In this document: positions 1-6,128 of the stretch, piece by piece
How the letters are laid out: each line of letters opens with the position of its first letter
How positions within the stretch are numbered: position 1 is the first letter of the stretch
From: an uncultured Halomicronema sp.
GTDB taxonomy: Bacteria; Cyanobacteriota; Cyanobacteriia; Phormidesmidales; Phormidesmidaceae
NCBI GenBank assembly: GCA_937897665.1
Contig: CALCPB010000399.1
Location: 1 to 9,424, forward strand
Reading direction: 5' to 3'
DNA: 9,424 bases
Notes under the pieces: model-generated
What the model saw: the letters and a program-made list of their open reading frames with translations, nothing else
What the model was told of the DNA's origin: nothing
Database searches by the model: none
Position numbers and translations under genes: made by a program

Positions 1-1
1 T

Positions 2-583
2 TTTCAGTTTCCCAATTCCCACATGTTGCAATATGTGATTCCGGGGGAAGATGAGTCGCTGGTGCCGGGCGAGCGTCGCTTCAACTGGGTCTGGTACGTC
101 AACTACGACGAGCAGACAGAGTTACCCGCTCTCCTCACTGATAAAACGGGCCGCGATCGCGCCTCCATTCCACCAGGCATGATGGCCCCAACCACTGAGC
201 AGCAAATGCGAGCCTATGCCAATCAAGTGCTGCCTCCACCTTTGCAGCAGCTGATTGCTGCCACTCAAGAACCATTTGTGCAGCCCATTCTCGATTTGGG
301 TGTCCCTCAGATGGCGTTTGGTCGCATTGCCCTCGTGGGGGATGCCGCGTTTATTCCCCGTCCGCATACCGCTGCTGGAGTCTCTAAAGGAGCCGCCAAT
401 GCGATCGCCTTGGCCGATGCGTTAGTCAGTCACAACCACGATGTGCCCCAGGCGTTAGATGATTGGGAAATCGGCCAGCTGCGCTTGGGTATGCACTTGT
501 GGCGTACTGGACAGGCGCTGGGCGATCGCTCTCAGTTCACCCATGGTCGACAGCGCTCAGACGGCGTGCTCACTCCGAGATAA
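2..583 (+). CDS. FAD-dependent monooxygenase, C-terminal part (5' end outside window)
   Basis: The reading frame is open from base 2 with no start of its own, so the N-terminal half, including the Rossmann GxGxxG FAD site, lies upstream of the window. What remains is the C-terminal part of a flavoprotein hydroxylase of the p-hydroxybenzoate hydroxylase-like class. The best landmark is the second FAD motif, GRIALVGDAAFIPRP followed by a Gly/Ala-rich helix and ALADAL, in which the GD pair contacts the ribityl/pyrophosphate part of FAD. The segment PGERRFNWVWY upstream and the tail WEIGQLRLG...GDRSQF resemble the 2,6-dihydroxypyridine 3-hydroxylase-like subgroup as I remember it. Such enzymes use NAD(P)H and O2 to hydroxylate an aromatic or heteroaromatic ring, but the substrate cannot be read from this fragment. 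An ATG at 23 is internal to the domain and is not the start. Convergent with the sulfurtransferase. Family call is firm; subgroup is moderate. Confidence 0.85.
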   Translation, partial: FQFPNSHMLQYVIPGEDESLVPGERRFNWVWYVNYDEQTELPALLTDKTGRDRASIPPGMMAPTTEQQMRAYANQVLPPPLQQLIAATQEPFVQPILDLGVPQMAFGRIALVGDAAFIPRPHTAAGVSKGAANAIALADALVSHNHDVPQALDDWEIGQLRLGMHLWRTGQALGDRSQFTHGRQRSDGVLTPR

Positions 584-755
584 CGATGGCGGTCGGCGGT
601 GGCAGATGCCCCCCAGCAGAATTCGGAATGTAGAGTTCGGAAGATTCTTTGGAAAGGGCCAGCTCTATGGAGTTGAAAGGTTCATCAGAGAATGATTTCA
701 GCCATCAGAGATGATCTGATCAAACTGCGCTTGCTGTATCTTCGCGACATTGCGA
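584..755. other. Convergent intergenic spacer without a clear gene
   Basis: This 172-bp spacer separates two convergent stop codons. It holds a short direct repeat, CATCAGAG at 683-690 and 703-710, each followed by (A)ATGAT. It also holds a 6-bp inverted repeat, ATCAGA at 704-709 and TCTGAT at 715-720. Neither is followed by a T run, so I do not call a terminator. Short open frames crossing it show no recognisable protein. Confidence 0.5.
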
Positions 756-1589
756 TTACGGTTCAATCGGTGCATGGGGCAGGCGACTCCACTCATTCCA
801 GGAGCCATCGTAGTTGCGCACTTGGGGATAGCCGAGTAAATACGTCAACACAAACCAGGTATAGGCAGAGCGGCCCCCGATCGCACAGTAAGGAAACACG
901 ACTTTGTCAGCCGTCACCCCTTGGCTGTTAAAGAGCGCGTGCAACTCATCAGCTGATTTAAAGGTGCCATCGTCATTGAGCGTAAGCGTATGCTCAAGAT
1001 GAATCGCCCCAGCAATATGTCCCCCGCGCTCGTCGCCTTCGGGCGGCTTCATCATAAAGACATCGCCCCGGTATTCCTCAGCGGTCCGCACGTCTAGCAC
1101 TACGCAGTTGGGTTGTCCCAGAGCGGCCTGCACCTCTGTTTGTTGAACCCGCAAAGTCATATCTGGGGAGTTTGCCGGATACTGAGTCGGCGCAAAGCTG
1201 GCCAGTTCGGCGGTGAGGGGCCGACCTTCTGCCACCCATTTTTGATAACCGCCATTAAGAACGGACACGTTGTCATGGCCAAAGAGTTTCAACAGCCAAA
1301 ATATCCAAGCCCCGGTGCCGGGATAACTGCCATAGGCAACCACAATAGTTTCGGGCGAAATGCCCGATCGCGACAATAGCTTCGCCATCGCGATGGGGTC
1401 GAGATTCACGCTGAGGTTAGGCTTCAGCAGGTCGGTGAAAATATTCCAGAAAATTGCCCCCGGAATGTGAGCCTTTTGGTAGGGGTCTGGACTCATATCC
1501 ACTGCCACCACCCGCACCTGTGGATCGTTGAGGTGGGCCAGCAGCCATGGGGTATCGACTAAAACTTCTGGATGAGCATATTGAGACAT
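756..1589 (-). CDS. Thiosulfate sulfurtransferase, two rhodanese domains (CysA-like)
   Basis: A 277-residue protein with two tandem rhodanese domains, the usual length for this family. The N-terminal domain (about 8-125) carries Tyr-Gly-Ser-Tyr-Pro where the active loop would be and lacks the Cys, as is normal for the structural domain. The C-terminal domain (about 150-270) has the active loop C235-A-I-G-G-R240, then SAYTWFVLTYLLG and NYDGSWNEW. This closely matches the CysA/SseC-type thiosulfate sulfurtransferases of actinobacteria and cyanobacteria. The family moves sulfane sulfur from thiosulfate to cyanide or another thiophilic acceptor through a Cys persulfide, in the cytoplasm. The ATG start has AGGAGA about seven bases upstream. 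Its first 70 bases and upstream region recur near 2366-2546 beside a luxR gene, which suggests it was once paired divergently with that regulator. The in vivo acceptor is unknown. Confidence 0.93.
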   Translation of the reverse strand: MSQYAHPEVLVDTPWLLAHLNDPQVRVVAVDMSPDPYQKAHIPGAIFWNIFTDLLKPNLSVNLDPIAMAKLLSRSGISPETIVVAYGSYPGTGAWIFWLLKLFGHDNVSVLNGGYQKWVAEGRPLTAELASFAPTQYPANSPDMTLRVQQTEVQAALGQPNCVVLDVRTAEEYRGDVFMMKPPEGDERGGHIAGAIHLEHTLTLNDDGTFKSADELHALFNSQGVTADKVVFPYCAIGGRSAYTWFVLTYLLGYPQVRNYDGSWNEWSRLPHAPIEP

Positions 1590-1696
1590 CGGGCATCTCC
1601 TGTGATTAGCACTAGGGCTAAGATTAGGAAAAGCCTTTGCCGTCGCCTAGTCCCCGATCGAGTACACTTCGCTGGCGCAGTTATGCCCTGTGCTTG
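1521..1696. repeat. Direct repeat, left copy: sulfurtransferase 5' end, promoter region, luxR stub
   Basis: This stretch aligns almost without gaps to about 2366-2546. It covers the first codons of the sulfurtransferase, its Shine-Dalgarno sequence, the upstream region and an ATG with a few codons matching the start of the LuxR gene. By eye identity is about three quarters overall. It rises to 40 of 44 positions in the core 1608-1651 against 2454-2497, including an identical 20-mer (AGCACTAGGGCTAAGATTAG). In this copy the sulfurtransferase side is intact and the luxR side is a stub. Confidence 0.9.
1608..1651. promoter_or_regulatory. Conserved promoter/operator core, left copy
   Basis: This is the best conserved part of the duplicated segment. 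It holds ACTAGG (1611-1616) and its reverse complement CCTAGT (1646-1651), separated by 29 bases, and a separate palindrome CTAA-GA-TTAG (1618-1627). All three are unchanged, with identical spacing, in the right copy. It lies just upstream of the sulfurtransferase start on the minus strand. I infer a regulator-binding or divergent-promoter element, possibly for the LuxR protein encoded at 2531-3304. No clean -35/-10 pair can be assigned by eye. Confidence 0.45.
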
Positions 1697-1697
1697 A
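1683..1697 (+). pseudogene. luxR start remnant (M-P-C-A-stop)
   Basis: In the left copy of the direct repeat, the position equivalent to the LuxR start reads ATG CCC TGT GCT TGA, against ATG CCC CGT CCT TTG in the intact gene at 2531. The frame closes after four codons and similarity to luxR stops there. This is the visible remains of a second luxR copy, or the edge of the duplicated segment. It is too short to encode anything. Confidence 0.6.
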
Positions 1698-1754
1698 GCG
1701 ATCGGGCGGTTGCTTATTTCTCCATCCAGACAATCGACGGCCGACATCAGGGTG

Positions 1755-1775
1755 ATCGGTTTGAAACCGATTTTT
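1755..1775 (+). terminator. Hairpin followed by T run
   Basis: ATCGGTTT (1755-1762) and AAACCGAT (1764-1771) form a perfect 8-bp inverted repeat around a single G. It can fold as a 6-bp stem with a 5-base loop, and the T run continues to 1775. The T run lies on the plus-strand side. The hairpin sits immediately beyond the stop of the minus-strand membrane protein gene, so it may also act in that direction and separate that gene from the sulfurtransferase. No intact plus-strand gene ends here; the only one pointing at it is the luxR remnant at 1683. Confidence 0.5.
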
Positions 1776-1780
1776 ATCTG

Positions 1781-2200
1781 TTAACCAGAACGATGACTAG
1801 TTGACCGTCGGTTAAGCAGCAGCGCTGACGGTAGCGAGATTAAAATTAGCCAGCCTCCGACAACGCCCGCTACTTTAGGAACCATTGCTAAAAACGCCGA
1901 CAAGGTTGAATAGCAAGCAGGTGTTTGCAGAGTACATAAAAGGCTATGAAAGATGAGGCCCGCTAAAAGCGCGATGGCGACTCCCAACAGCCATCGCTGG
2001 CGTCTGAACAAAATGAATGGCCCGATCGCGACTAAGCCCGCTGGCAGTGAGACTACGATCGTGCTTGCAAGGTGGATAGACAGAGCATTTTGCAAGCTGC
2101 CGATCTCGTGATCTGATGCGACGATAATCCCTGCAGTCAGGATGACAAAAAGGCAGAACCAGCCGATGCCTAAGCCTCGCCGAATATGAGAGAAGGTCAT
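1781..2200 (-). CDS. Small membrane protein of unknown function, four predicted helices
   Basis: I do not recognise this 139-residue protein. It is strongly hydrophobic, with four likely membrane segments at about 9-29, 42-65, 69-89 and 107-129. These are separated by short polar stretches, including RRQR at 66-69, and the C-terminal tail is basic and serine-rich. Two cysteines (C89, C96) flank the short loop after helix 3. The ATG start has GGAG about nine bases upstream. It lies between the two copies of the sulfurtransferase/luxR promoter repeat, so the gene occupies a rearranged interval. It is followed directly by a hairpin terminator. It could be a small inner-membrane protein specific to some cyanobacteria; nothing in the sequence shows a transport or enzymatic role. 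The coding call rests on length, hydrophobic pattern and ribosome-binding site. Confidence 0.7.
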   Translation of the reverse strand: MTFSHIRRGLGIGWFCLFVILTAGIIVASDHEIGSLQNALSIHLASTIVVSLPAGLVAIGPFILFRRQRWLLGVAIALLAGLIFHSLLCTLQTPACYSTLSAFLAMVPKVAGVVGGWLILISLPSALLLNRRSTSHRSG

Positions 2201-2348
2201 GTTGGTGACTCCAGTCTTGAAATGTACAATTGCATGGAAATTTTTCTCTTAAGCCAGATCTGTGAAAAAAATAATGCTTTGGACTGTCACAGTTTGGCGG
2301 TTTGGACGTTTTGTTTAAGTCAGCATAGTGATTAGATGCAGAACAATG

Positions 2349-2435
2349 TCATTCACCTGCATCTATGGATCGTTCAGGTGAGCCATCGGCTATGGGGTTA
2401 TCGACTACAACTGTTGGATGAGTAAATGAGGCCAT
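2349..2435 (-). pseudogene. Truncated, frameshifted sulfurtransferase 5' remnant
   Basis: On the minus strand an ATG at 2435 opens MASFTHPTVVVDNPIAD, which matches MSQYAHPEVLVDTPWLL of the intact sulfurtransferase at His-Pro, Val, Val-Asp and Pro. A one-base insertion (ggggttatcg here, ggggtatcg at 1549-1557) then shifts the frame, which ends after 28 residues. Nucleotide similarity continues to about 2366 in the original frame and then stops. The ribosome-binding site AGGAGA of the intact gene has become AAGAGA. This is a dead 5' fragment of a second sulfurtransferase copy, now upstream of luxR in opposite orientation. Confidence 0.8.
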
Positions 2436-2546
2436 CAGAGGTCTCTTGTCATGAGCACTAGGGCTAAGATTAGAAGAAGTTTTTGCCGTCGCCTAGTTCC
2501 CGATCAAGTCCACCTTGCGCCAGCGCGATTATGCCCCGTCCTTTGC
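2366..2546. repeat. Direct repeat, right copy: sulfurtransferase stub, promoter region, luxR 5' end
   Basis: This is the partner of 1521-1696, in the same orientation. Here the luxR side is intact and continues into the full gene, while the sulfurtransferase side is a frameshifted stub. It makes up most of the 330-bp gene-free stretch between the membrane protein gene and luxR. The left part of that stretch (2201-2365) is AT-rich and shows nothing I can name. Confidence 0.9.
2454..2497. promoter_or_regulatory. Conserved promoter/operator core, right copy
   Basis: The core matches 1608-1651 at 40 of 44 bases. ACTAGG (2457-2462), CTAAGATTAG (2464-2473) and CCTAGT (2492-2497) are all unchanged, with the same 29-base spacing between the outer arms. 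It lies 34 bases upstream of the preferred luxR ATG. Its conservation, while the adjacent sulfurtransferase stub has decayed, suggests selection on a regulatory function. Autoregulation by the LuxR protein is an inference. Confidence 0.45.
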
Positions 2547-3304
2547 AGTCTTTGTTTCAAGCTATCCACCAAGCTCCAGATGAGCAGGCGTTGCGATCGC
2601 AGGTCGTTCCGGCCATTGGCGAGCATTTTGAGGCTAAGCGCCGGGGCATTTTTTTCTTCAACTCTTTAGAAGAGATGCTCCGCAAACAGCTGCCGCTGGC
2701 CGATGCAACACTCCAAAAAGCCCTGCGTCGAGGCTTCTCAGTCGAACACAATCCGGTGGTGCGTTATCTCGTGGAGCGCCACGCTCCCGTGCATGAAGCA
2801 TTGGTGACCTCCCCTAAGGTGTGGACGATGGTTTGTCCGCGCCCTGATCACTGGCATGTGATGGTCGGCCCCATTGTCAGCCAGGGGCAGTTAATTGGGG
2901 TGGTGGGCTGCACTCGTGAGCAGTCAACACCTGCCTTTGACACCCAAGATTTAGCTGATTTGAGTGCAGTCTGTTTGCATTTGTCAGCTTGGGCAGCCAC
3001 CGTGCACTCACGACTAGTGACCGCTGATGTGGCCTGCCTGGAGGATCAAGGTAAGAGGGCCACTCCATCTTTCAAAAGCGATGCTCTGCGGCACAGCAAA
3101 GCCGAATGCTTGACGCCGCGTGAATTGCAAATCGCTGACCTGGTGGCTTTGGGTAAAACGAATGCCGCGATCGGTACTGAACTTTGGATTACGGAGAACT
3201 CGGTAAAACAGGCACTCAAGCGGATGTTTCGTAAGTTAGAAGTCTCGTCGCGGGCGGAAATGGTCGCCCAGTTGGCGGCGCAAAATATTCTAGGTTCAGC
3301 GTGA
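2531..3304 (+). CDS. LuxR-family transcriptional regulator with N-terminal GAF-like sensor domain
   Basis: 257 residues from the ATG at 2531. The C-terminal part (194-245) is a LuxR/FixJ-type helix-turn-helix: LTPREL, then ADLVALGKTNAAIGTELWITENSVKQ-type recognition helices and a closing RKLEVSSRAEMV. The N-terminal part (about 5-160) looks like a GAF-type ligand-binding domain, ending in LIGVVGCTRE and DLADLSAVCLHLS. There is no receiver domain or phospho-acceptor Asp, so it is not a classical response regulator. An upstream TTG at 2483 is in frame. I prefer the ATG because MPRPLQSLFQAI begins at a natural domain edge, and because the 16 extra codons would lie in the duplicated intergenic DNA. 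Its promoter region is shared with the sulfurtransferase at 756-1589, a likely target. Convergent with the methyltransferase, with a 16-bp gap. The ligand is unknown. Confidence 0.9.
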   Translation: MPRPLQSLFQAIHQAPDEQALRSQVVPAIGEHFEAKRRGIFFFNSLEEMLRKQLPLADATLQKALRRGFSVEHNPVVRYLVERHAPVHEALVTSPKVWTMVCPRPDHWHVMVGPIVSQGQLIGVVGCTREQSTPAFDTQDLADLSAVCLHLSAWAATVHSRLVTADVACLEDQGKRATPSFKSDALRHSKAECLTPRELQIADLVALGKTNAAIGTELWITENSVKQALKRMFRKLEVSSRAEMVAQLAAQNILGSA

Positions 3305-3320
3305 AATGGCTCGCTGTCCG

Positions 3321-4217
3321 TTAGTCAGCATCATCGATAAAATCTGTGTTCAGATGTTGAGAGATATCATCGGCAGTCAAGCGCTCCACAATCACATCAC
3401 AATTTTCGAGTTCAATGCCGATCCAATAACGGTGTCTGGCCTCACAGACAGCAAAGGTAGTGCCAGAGCCGCCGAAAGGGTCGAGCACGATATCGCTGGG
3501 GCGGGTAGAAATTTCGATCACCCGTGAGAGCAGCTTGGTAGAAAGTTGATTGGCCTGGCGTTTTTTACTTTTAAATTTCCAGTGGCGAACCGGCGGAATA
3601 TCATTCCAAACATCGGTAAGATTCACGCCTTTGGGATTCATCGCTGAGCGATGACCGCCATAATCTTTGATGTCACCGCCACAATGGCGACAGGTTTCTA
3701 TCGGCGTGCGGATTTTGCGAAAAGTTTTAGGTTTGCTGCCTTTGCTGTAGTAAATCAAGCTGTAGTGAGAGGGGTATAATCGCCCGTTGATCGGCATGCT
3801 CATTTTGATATTGACCGCAATCCAATGACGGAATGTTAGCCCCAGTTCCAGCAGATAGGGACCAAGCATAATATTCCATTTTGGCAGGTTGTAGATAAAG
3901 AGTGCCCCACCGGGGCGCAGTACTCGCTCACACTCGGCGATCCATGCAGACATCCAATTCAGGTATTCACTGTCTCCTAAACTATCGTTGACTTTTGTGC
4001 CGTAGTGTTTGCCCAAATTAAAGGGGGGATCGGCAAAAACTGTATCTACACTTTCACTTTTAAGATGTTTGAGAACTTCTAAGCAATCGCCCTGAAAAAG
4101 CACGCCGTGCTCTGTGTTAAATATCGGTTGAGGACAGTGCGATCGCAGAATACTGTCTGCCTGCCACTGAGGCTTACTAGACTCTAAAGTTGATGATTGA
4201 TTCGTATTTTCAGGCAT
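3321..4217 (-). CDS. Solitary DNA methyltransferase, beta-class N4-cytosine/N6-adenine type
   Basis: A 298-residue amino-methyltransferase. The catalytic motif DPPF (63-66, followed by NLGKHYG) precedes the S-adenosylmethionine-binding motif DPFGGSGTT (246-254) and IGIELE (267-272). This order defines the beta class. ERVLRPGGALFIYN (97-110) and LYPSHYSLIYY (147-157) are typical of the family. An insert with C176-x2-C179-G and TDVWNDIPPVRH (201-212) lies between the catalytic and cofactor motifs and probably includes target-recognition elements. The family methylates the exocyclic amino group of A or C in a short DNA target. DPPF fits either base, so the target cannot be read. Cyanobacteria carry several conserved solitary methyltransferases, including a GGCC N4-C type, and this may be one. 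No restriction gene is in view. The ATG start lacks a clear Shine-Dalgarno sequence. Confidence 0.9.
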   Translation of the reverse strand: MPENTNQSSTLESSKPQWQADSILRSHCPQPIFNTEHGVLFQGDCLEVLKHLKSESVDTVFADPPFNLGKHYGTKVNDSLGDSEYLNWMSAWIAECERVLRPGGALFIYNLPKWNIMLGPYLLELGLTFRHWIAVNIKMSMPINGRLYPSHYSLIYYSKGSKPKTFRKIRTPIETCRHCGGDIKDYGGHRSAMNPKGVNLTDVWNDIPPVRHWKFKSKKRQANQLSTKLLSRVIEISTRPSDIVLDPFGGSGTTFAVCEARHRYWIGIELENCDVIVERLTADDISQHLNTDFIDDAD

Positions 4218-4396
4218 TAGCGCAAGTGCTGGGAAAATCTCATGATGATCGTATCTGTCACTCTGGAAGCGAACTTTGAGTAGGCGCGATCGCGCTGTCT
4301 AATTCGCTGTCAAAGTGTGAGGCAGCGGCCCTTCTTACAACGCTGCTGATCAGTCCTCTGCGATCCTAAGCAGAGTTGATCGGCATTGTTGTCAAT
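4218..4396. other. Intergenic spacer with two inverted repeats
   Basis: This spacer separates the end of the SDR gene from the start of the methyltransferase gene, both on the minus strand. It contains two 6-bp perfect inverted repeats: CTCTGC (4356-4361) with GCAGAG (4370-4375), and GCAGCG (4322-4327) with CGCTGC (4341-4346). It also contains an extended HIP1 palindrome, GCGCGATCGCGC, around 4284-4295. The hairpins lack a T run. They could slow transcription after the SDR gene, but I do not call them terminators. Confidence 0.35.
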
Positions 4397-5101
4397 CTAG
4401 ACTGAGCGAGTGATGCCACCATCGACACGAAGATTTTGCCCCGTAATATAGTTGGCTCCTTCGGAAGCTAGAAATGCTACGACAGCCGCGATTTCTTCGG
4501 TCTTGCCATAGCGGCCCATCGGGATGCGTTGGAGAAACTGAGGTTTTTCCGGCAGGCTGTCGATAAAGCCGGGCAGGATGTTGTTCATGCGGATATTTTC
4601 TGCGGCATACCGATCGGCAAACAGCTTGGTATAGGCAGCCAGGCCAGCCCGAAAGACGCCAGAAGTTGGAAAGGTTGGGTCGGGCTCAAAAGCGGCAAAG
4701 GTCGAGATGTTGATGATGCTGCCAGATTGCTGCTGCTGCATGATAGGCGTGACTAACCGGGTGGGGCGGACGACGTTGAGAAAGTAGACCGCCATACCCT
4801 GCTGCCAATCGTCGTCTGACAGCTCTAGCAGCTCTCCTTTGGGGCCGTGACCGGCGCTGTTAACGAGGACGTCAATGCGCCCCCAGGTGTTAATCGTTTG
4901 ATCAACGAGTTCCTGCAAATCGTCATTCGATTGATTAGAGCCGGTGACCCCCAGGCCACCGAGTTCGTTGGCCAAGGCTTCTCCCTTGCCAGATGAGGAC
5001 AAAATCGCCACGCGATACCCCTCAGCGGCTAACTTGCGTGCGGCACCCGCTCCCATACCGCTGCCCCCAGCGGTGATTATGGCAACTTTTTCATCAACCA
5101 T
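4397..5101 (-). CDS. SDR-family oxidoreductase with altered catalytic pair
   Basis: A 234-residue classical-length SDR protein with a Rossmann fold. The cofactor motif is TAGGSGMG (10-17), in place of the usual TGxxxGxG, followed by NSAG (81-84) and the structural Asn at 109. It also has the family's C-terminal pattern RMNNILPG, then PMGRYGKTEEIA, YITGQNLRVDGG. The expected active-site Tyr-x3-Lys, located by aligning the helix RAGLAAYTKLFADRYA with family members, reads S147-G-V-F-R151. The upstream catalytic Ser (S133 or T134) is kept. Replacement of both Tyr and Lys should weaken or change normal dehydrogenase chemistry. I recall similar FPTS-x-VFRAGLAA sequences in other bacteria, which would make this a conserved atypical subgroup and not decay. 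The substrate is unknown. It stands alone between ppx and the methyltransferase, with a start at ATG 5101. Confidence 0.9.
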   Translation of the reverse strand: MVDEKVAIITAGGSGMGAGAARKLAAEGYRVAILSSSGKGEALANELGGLGVTGSNQSNDDLQELVDQTINTWGRIDVLVNSAGHGPKGELLELSDDDWQQGMAVYFLNVVRPTRLVTPIMQQQQSGSIINISTFAAFEPDPTFPTSGVFRAGLAAYTKLFADRYAAENIRMNNILPGFIDSLPEKPQFLQRIPMGRYGKTEEIAAVVAFLASEGANYITGQNLRVDGGITRSV

Positions 5102-5142
5102 GGAATTAGCCTGTGGTGATTAACGACAGCATCTCACCGAGT

Positions 5143-5171
5143 TTAATAGACTCTGTCCTGCTGCTGAACAA
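5143..5171 (-). promoter_or_regulatory. Weak sigma-70-like promoter candidate for the SDR gene
   Basis: On the minus strand, TTGTTC (5166-5171) and TATTAA (5143-5148) are separated by exactly 17 bases and lie about 40 bases upstream of the SDR start. The hexamers match consensus at three and four of six positions. Spacing and location are right, but the match is weak. Confidence 0.25.
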
Positions 5172-5228
5172 TTTTCTGAGTGAGCGCGTTATGGAATTGA
5201 GCCACTGGCTGATAAAGGATGAAAACGA

Positions 5229-5245
5229 TTTTTCAGCTTGAAAAA
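5229..5245. repeat. AT-rich 7-bp inverted repeat over the ppx stop codon
   Basis: TTTTTCA-GCT-TGAAAAA is a perfect inverted repeat spanning the last codons and the TGA stop of ppx. It could form a weak hairpin at the end of the message. It is too AT-rich to be a standard terminator, so it may only be incidental. Confidence 0.35.
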
Positions 5246-6084
5246 GAACTTTTGAGAGGCTGAATCTCGATGGGGCGTTTGAGAGCCGTTGCGAGCACCT
5301 GAGAATTTTGCCGGGCGGCCCAAATTTCCAAATCAAGGTTGTTGTCTTGGCCTGACACCTGAATCTCTAGGGCTTTATCCGTCAAGTGACAGGTCAAAGT
5401 GTCAACCCGTTGATGCTTGGTTTTGTCTAAACAAACAGCGATTCTGAGGATGCCCGATAGCGTTTGCACCCGCTGACGGTGTGCCTTAGAAAGGCGTTTG
5501 AATTTTTTGTGTCTTTTAGTAGGGGCCGCTTTGCAGTGATAGCGGACGACATGCCCAATGAGTAAAACTTCCTCATCAGTGAAACCGCGCGGATCGGTGC
5601 GGTTAATAATAAATCGCGAATTTTTATGGTACTTCCGAAAGGAAATCAGCTGACCAATATCATGGAGAATGGCGGCAAATTCCAGCATGTCGCGCTCGAA
5701 TCGGCCATAACTATGCAGGGCGTAAGTCTGATCAAATAGCTGCACCGCTAGGGCGGCAATGTGGCTATTGCGGTGCCAGTCTGACTGGTATTTTTGGGCC
5801 AGCTGAGCCGCCTTGCGATAGCGTAAATCAGCTTGACGGGGAAACGTGGCTACCCCCTGAGCGTGCCGTTCAAGATAGTCGAGGATCATCCCCTCCCGGA
5901 GGGACGCATCACAGAGGGTAATGGCCTGAGCATCGGCCATTTTTAACAGCTGTACGAGTAAAATGCCGCCTAAGTGAATGGCATCGGCCCGTTTATCGCT
6001 TATCCCATCAACTTTTGCGCGATCGGTCATCTCCTGGTCAACTAAATCTTGTGTCAACGATTGGAGGTCTTTGAGCTGTACCAC
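5233..6084 (-). pseudogene. ppx: Exopolyphosphatase (Ppx/GppA), C-terminal portion of frameshifted gene
   Basis: This frame encodes the second half of a Ppx/GppA phosphatase. From the only near start, GTG at 6084, it gives 283 residues. The same frame is open upstream past the break (…AAGGDSLRSVNAE) to at least the stop of the N-terminal piece. It carries the end of the second actin-like domain and the HD-type helical domain seen in long Ppx proteins: HIAALAVQLFDQT, LHDIGQLISFRKYHKNSRFI, and GFTDEEVLLIGHVVRYH. No ribosome-binding site precedes the GTG, so independent translation is unlikely. Joined to the N-terminal piece after adding one base, the protein would be close to 520 residues, near the roughly 540 usual in cyanobacteria. 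Family identification is firm. Whether the gene is functional depends on the frameshift being real. Confidence 0.85.
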
Positions 6085-6117
6085 TTCAGCATTGACCGAT
6101 CGCAGCGAGTCGCCACC

Positions 6118-6128
6118 GGCGGCTAAGT
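6118..6128 (-). other. Frameshift site within ppx
   Basis: On the minus strand the N-terminal frame reads GAA GCA GCC ACT TAG, giving Glu-Ala-Ala-Thr-stop. The C-terminal frame reads TTA GCC GCC GGT GGC across the same place. Adding one T (ACT TTA GCC) joins the two frames as EAAT-LAAGGDSL. The local sequence is not a standard slippery heptamer, so programmed -1 frameshifting is less likely than a deletion or a sequencing error. Confidence 0.7.

Noticed and set aside
683..720. Short direct and inverted repeats around CATCAGAG as a CRISPR or terminator
   Set aside because: There are only two copies of eight bases with a 12-base gap, no spacer pattern, and no T run after the inverted repeat.
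2483..2530. TTG-initiated N-terminal extension of the LuxR protein
   Set aside because: The extra 16 codons lie in the duplicated intergenic segment, and the left copy of that segment is also non-coding. The ATG at 2531 fits the domain edge better.
1521..2546. Composite transposon or insertion sequence
   Set aside because: There is no transposase, no terminal inverted repeats and no short target-site duplication. The repeats are gene ends plus a promoter, which fits tandem duplication better.
4322..4375. Two hairpins as a rho-independent terminator for the SDR gene
   Set aside because: The stems are only six base pairs, the loops are 8 and 13 bases, and no T run follows on either strand.
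5106..5336. 76-codon minus-strand frame overlapping the end of ppx
   Set aside because: It overlaps the real ppx reading frame and its Ser/Leu-rich product has no recognisable features.
6118..6128. Programmed -1 ribosomal frameshift in ppx
   Set aside because: The site lacks a slippery heptamer of the usual X-XXY-YYZ form, and I know of no recoding in this family. A deletion or sequencing error is simpler.
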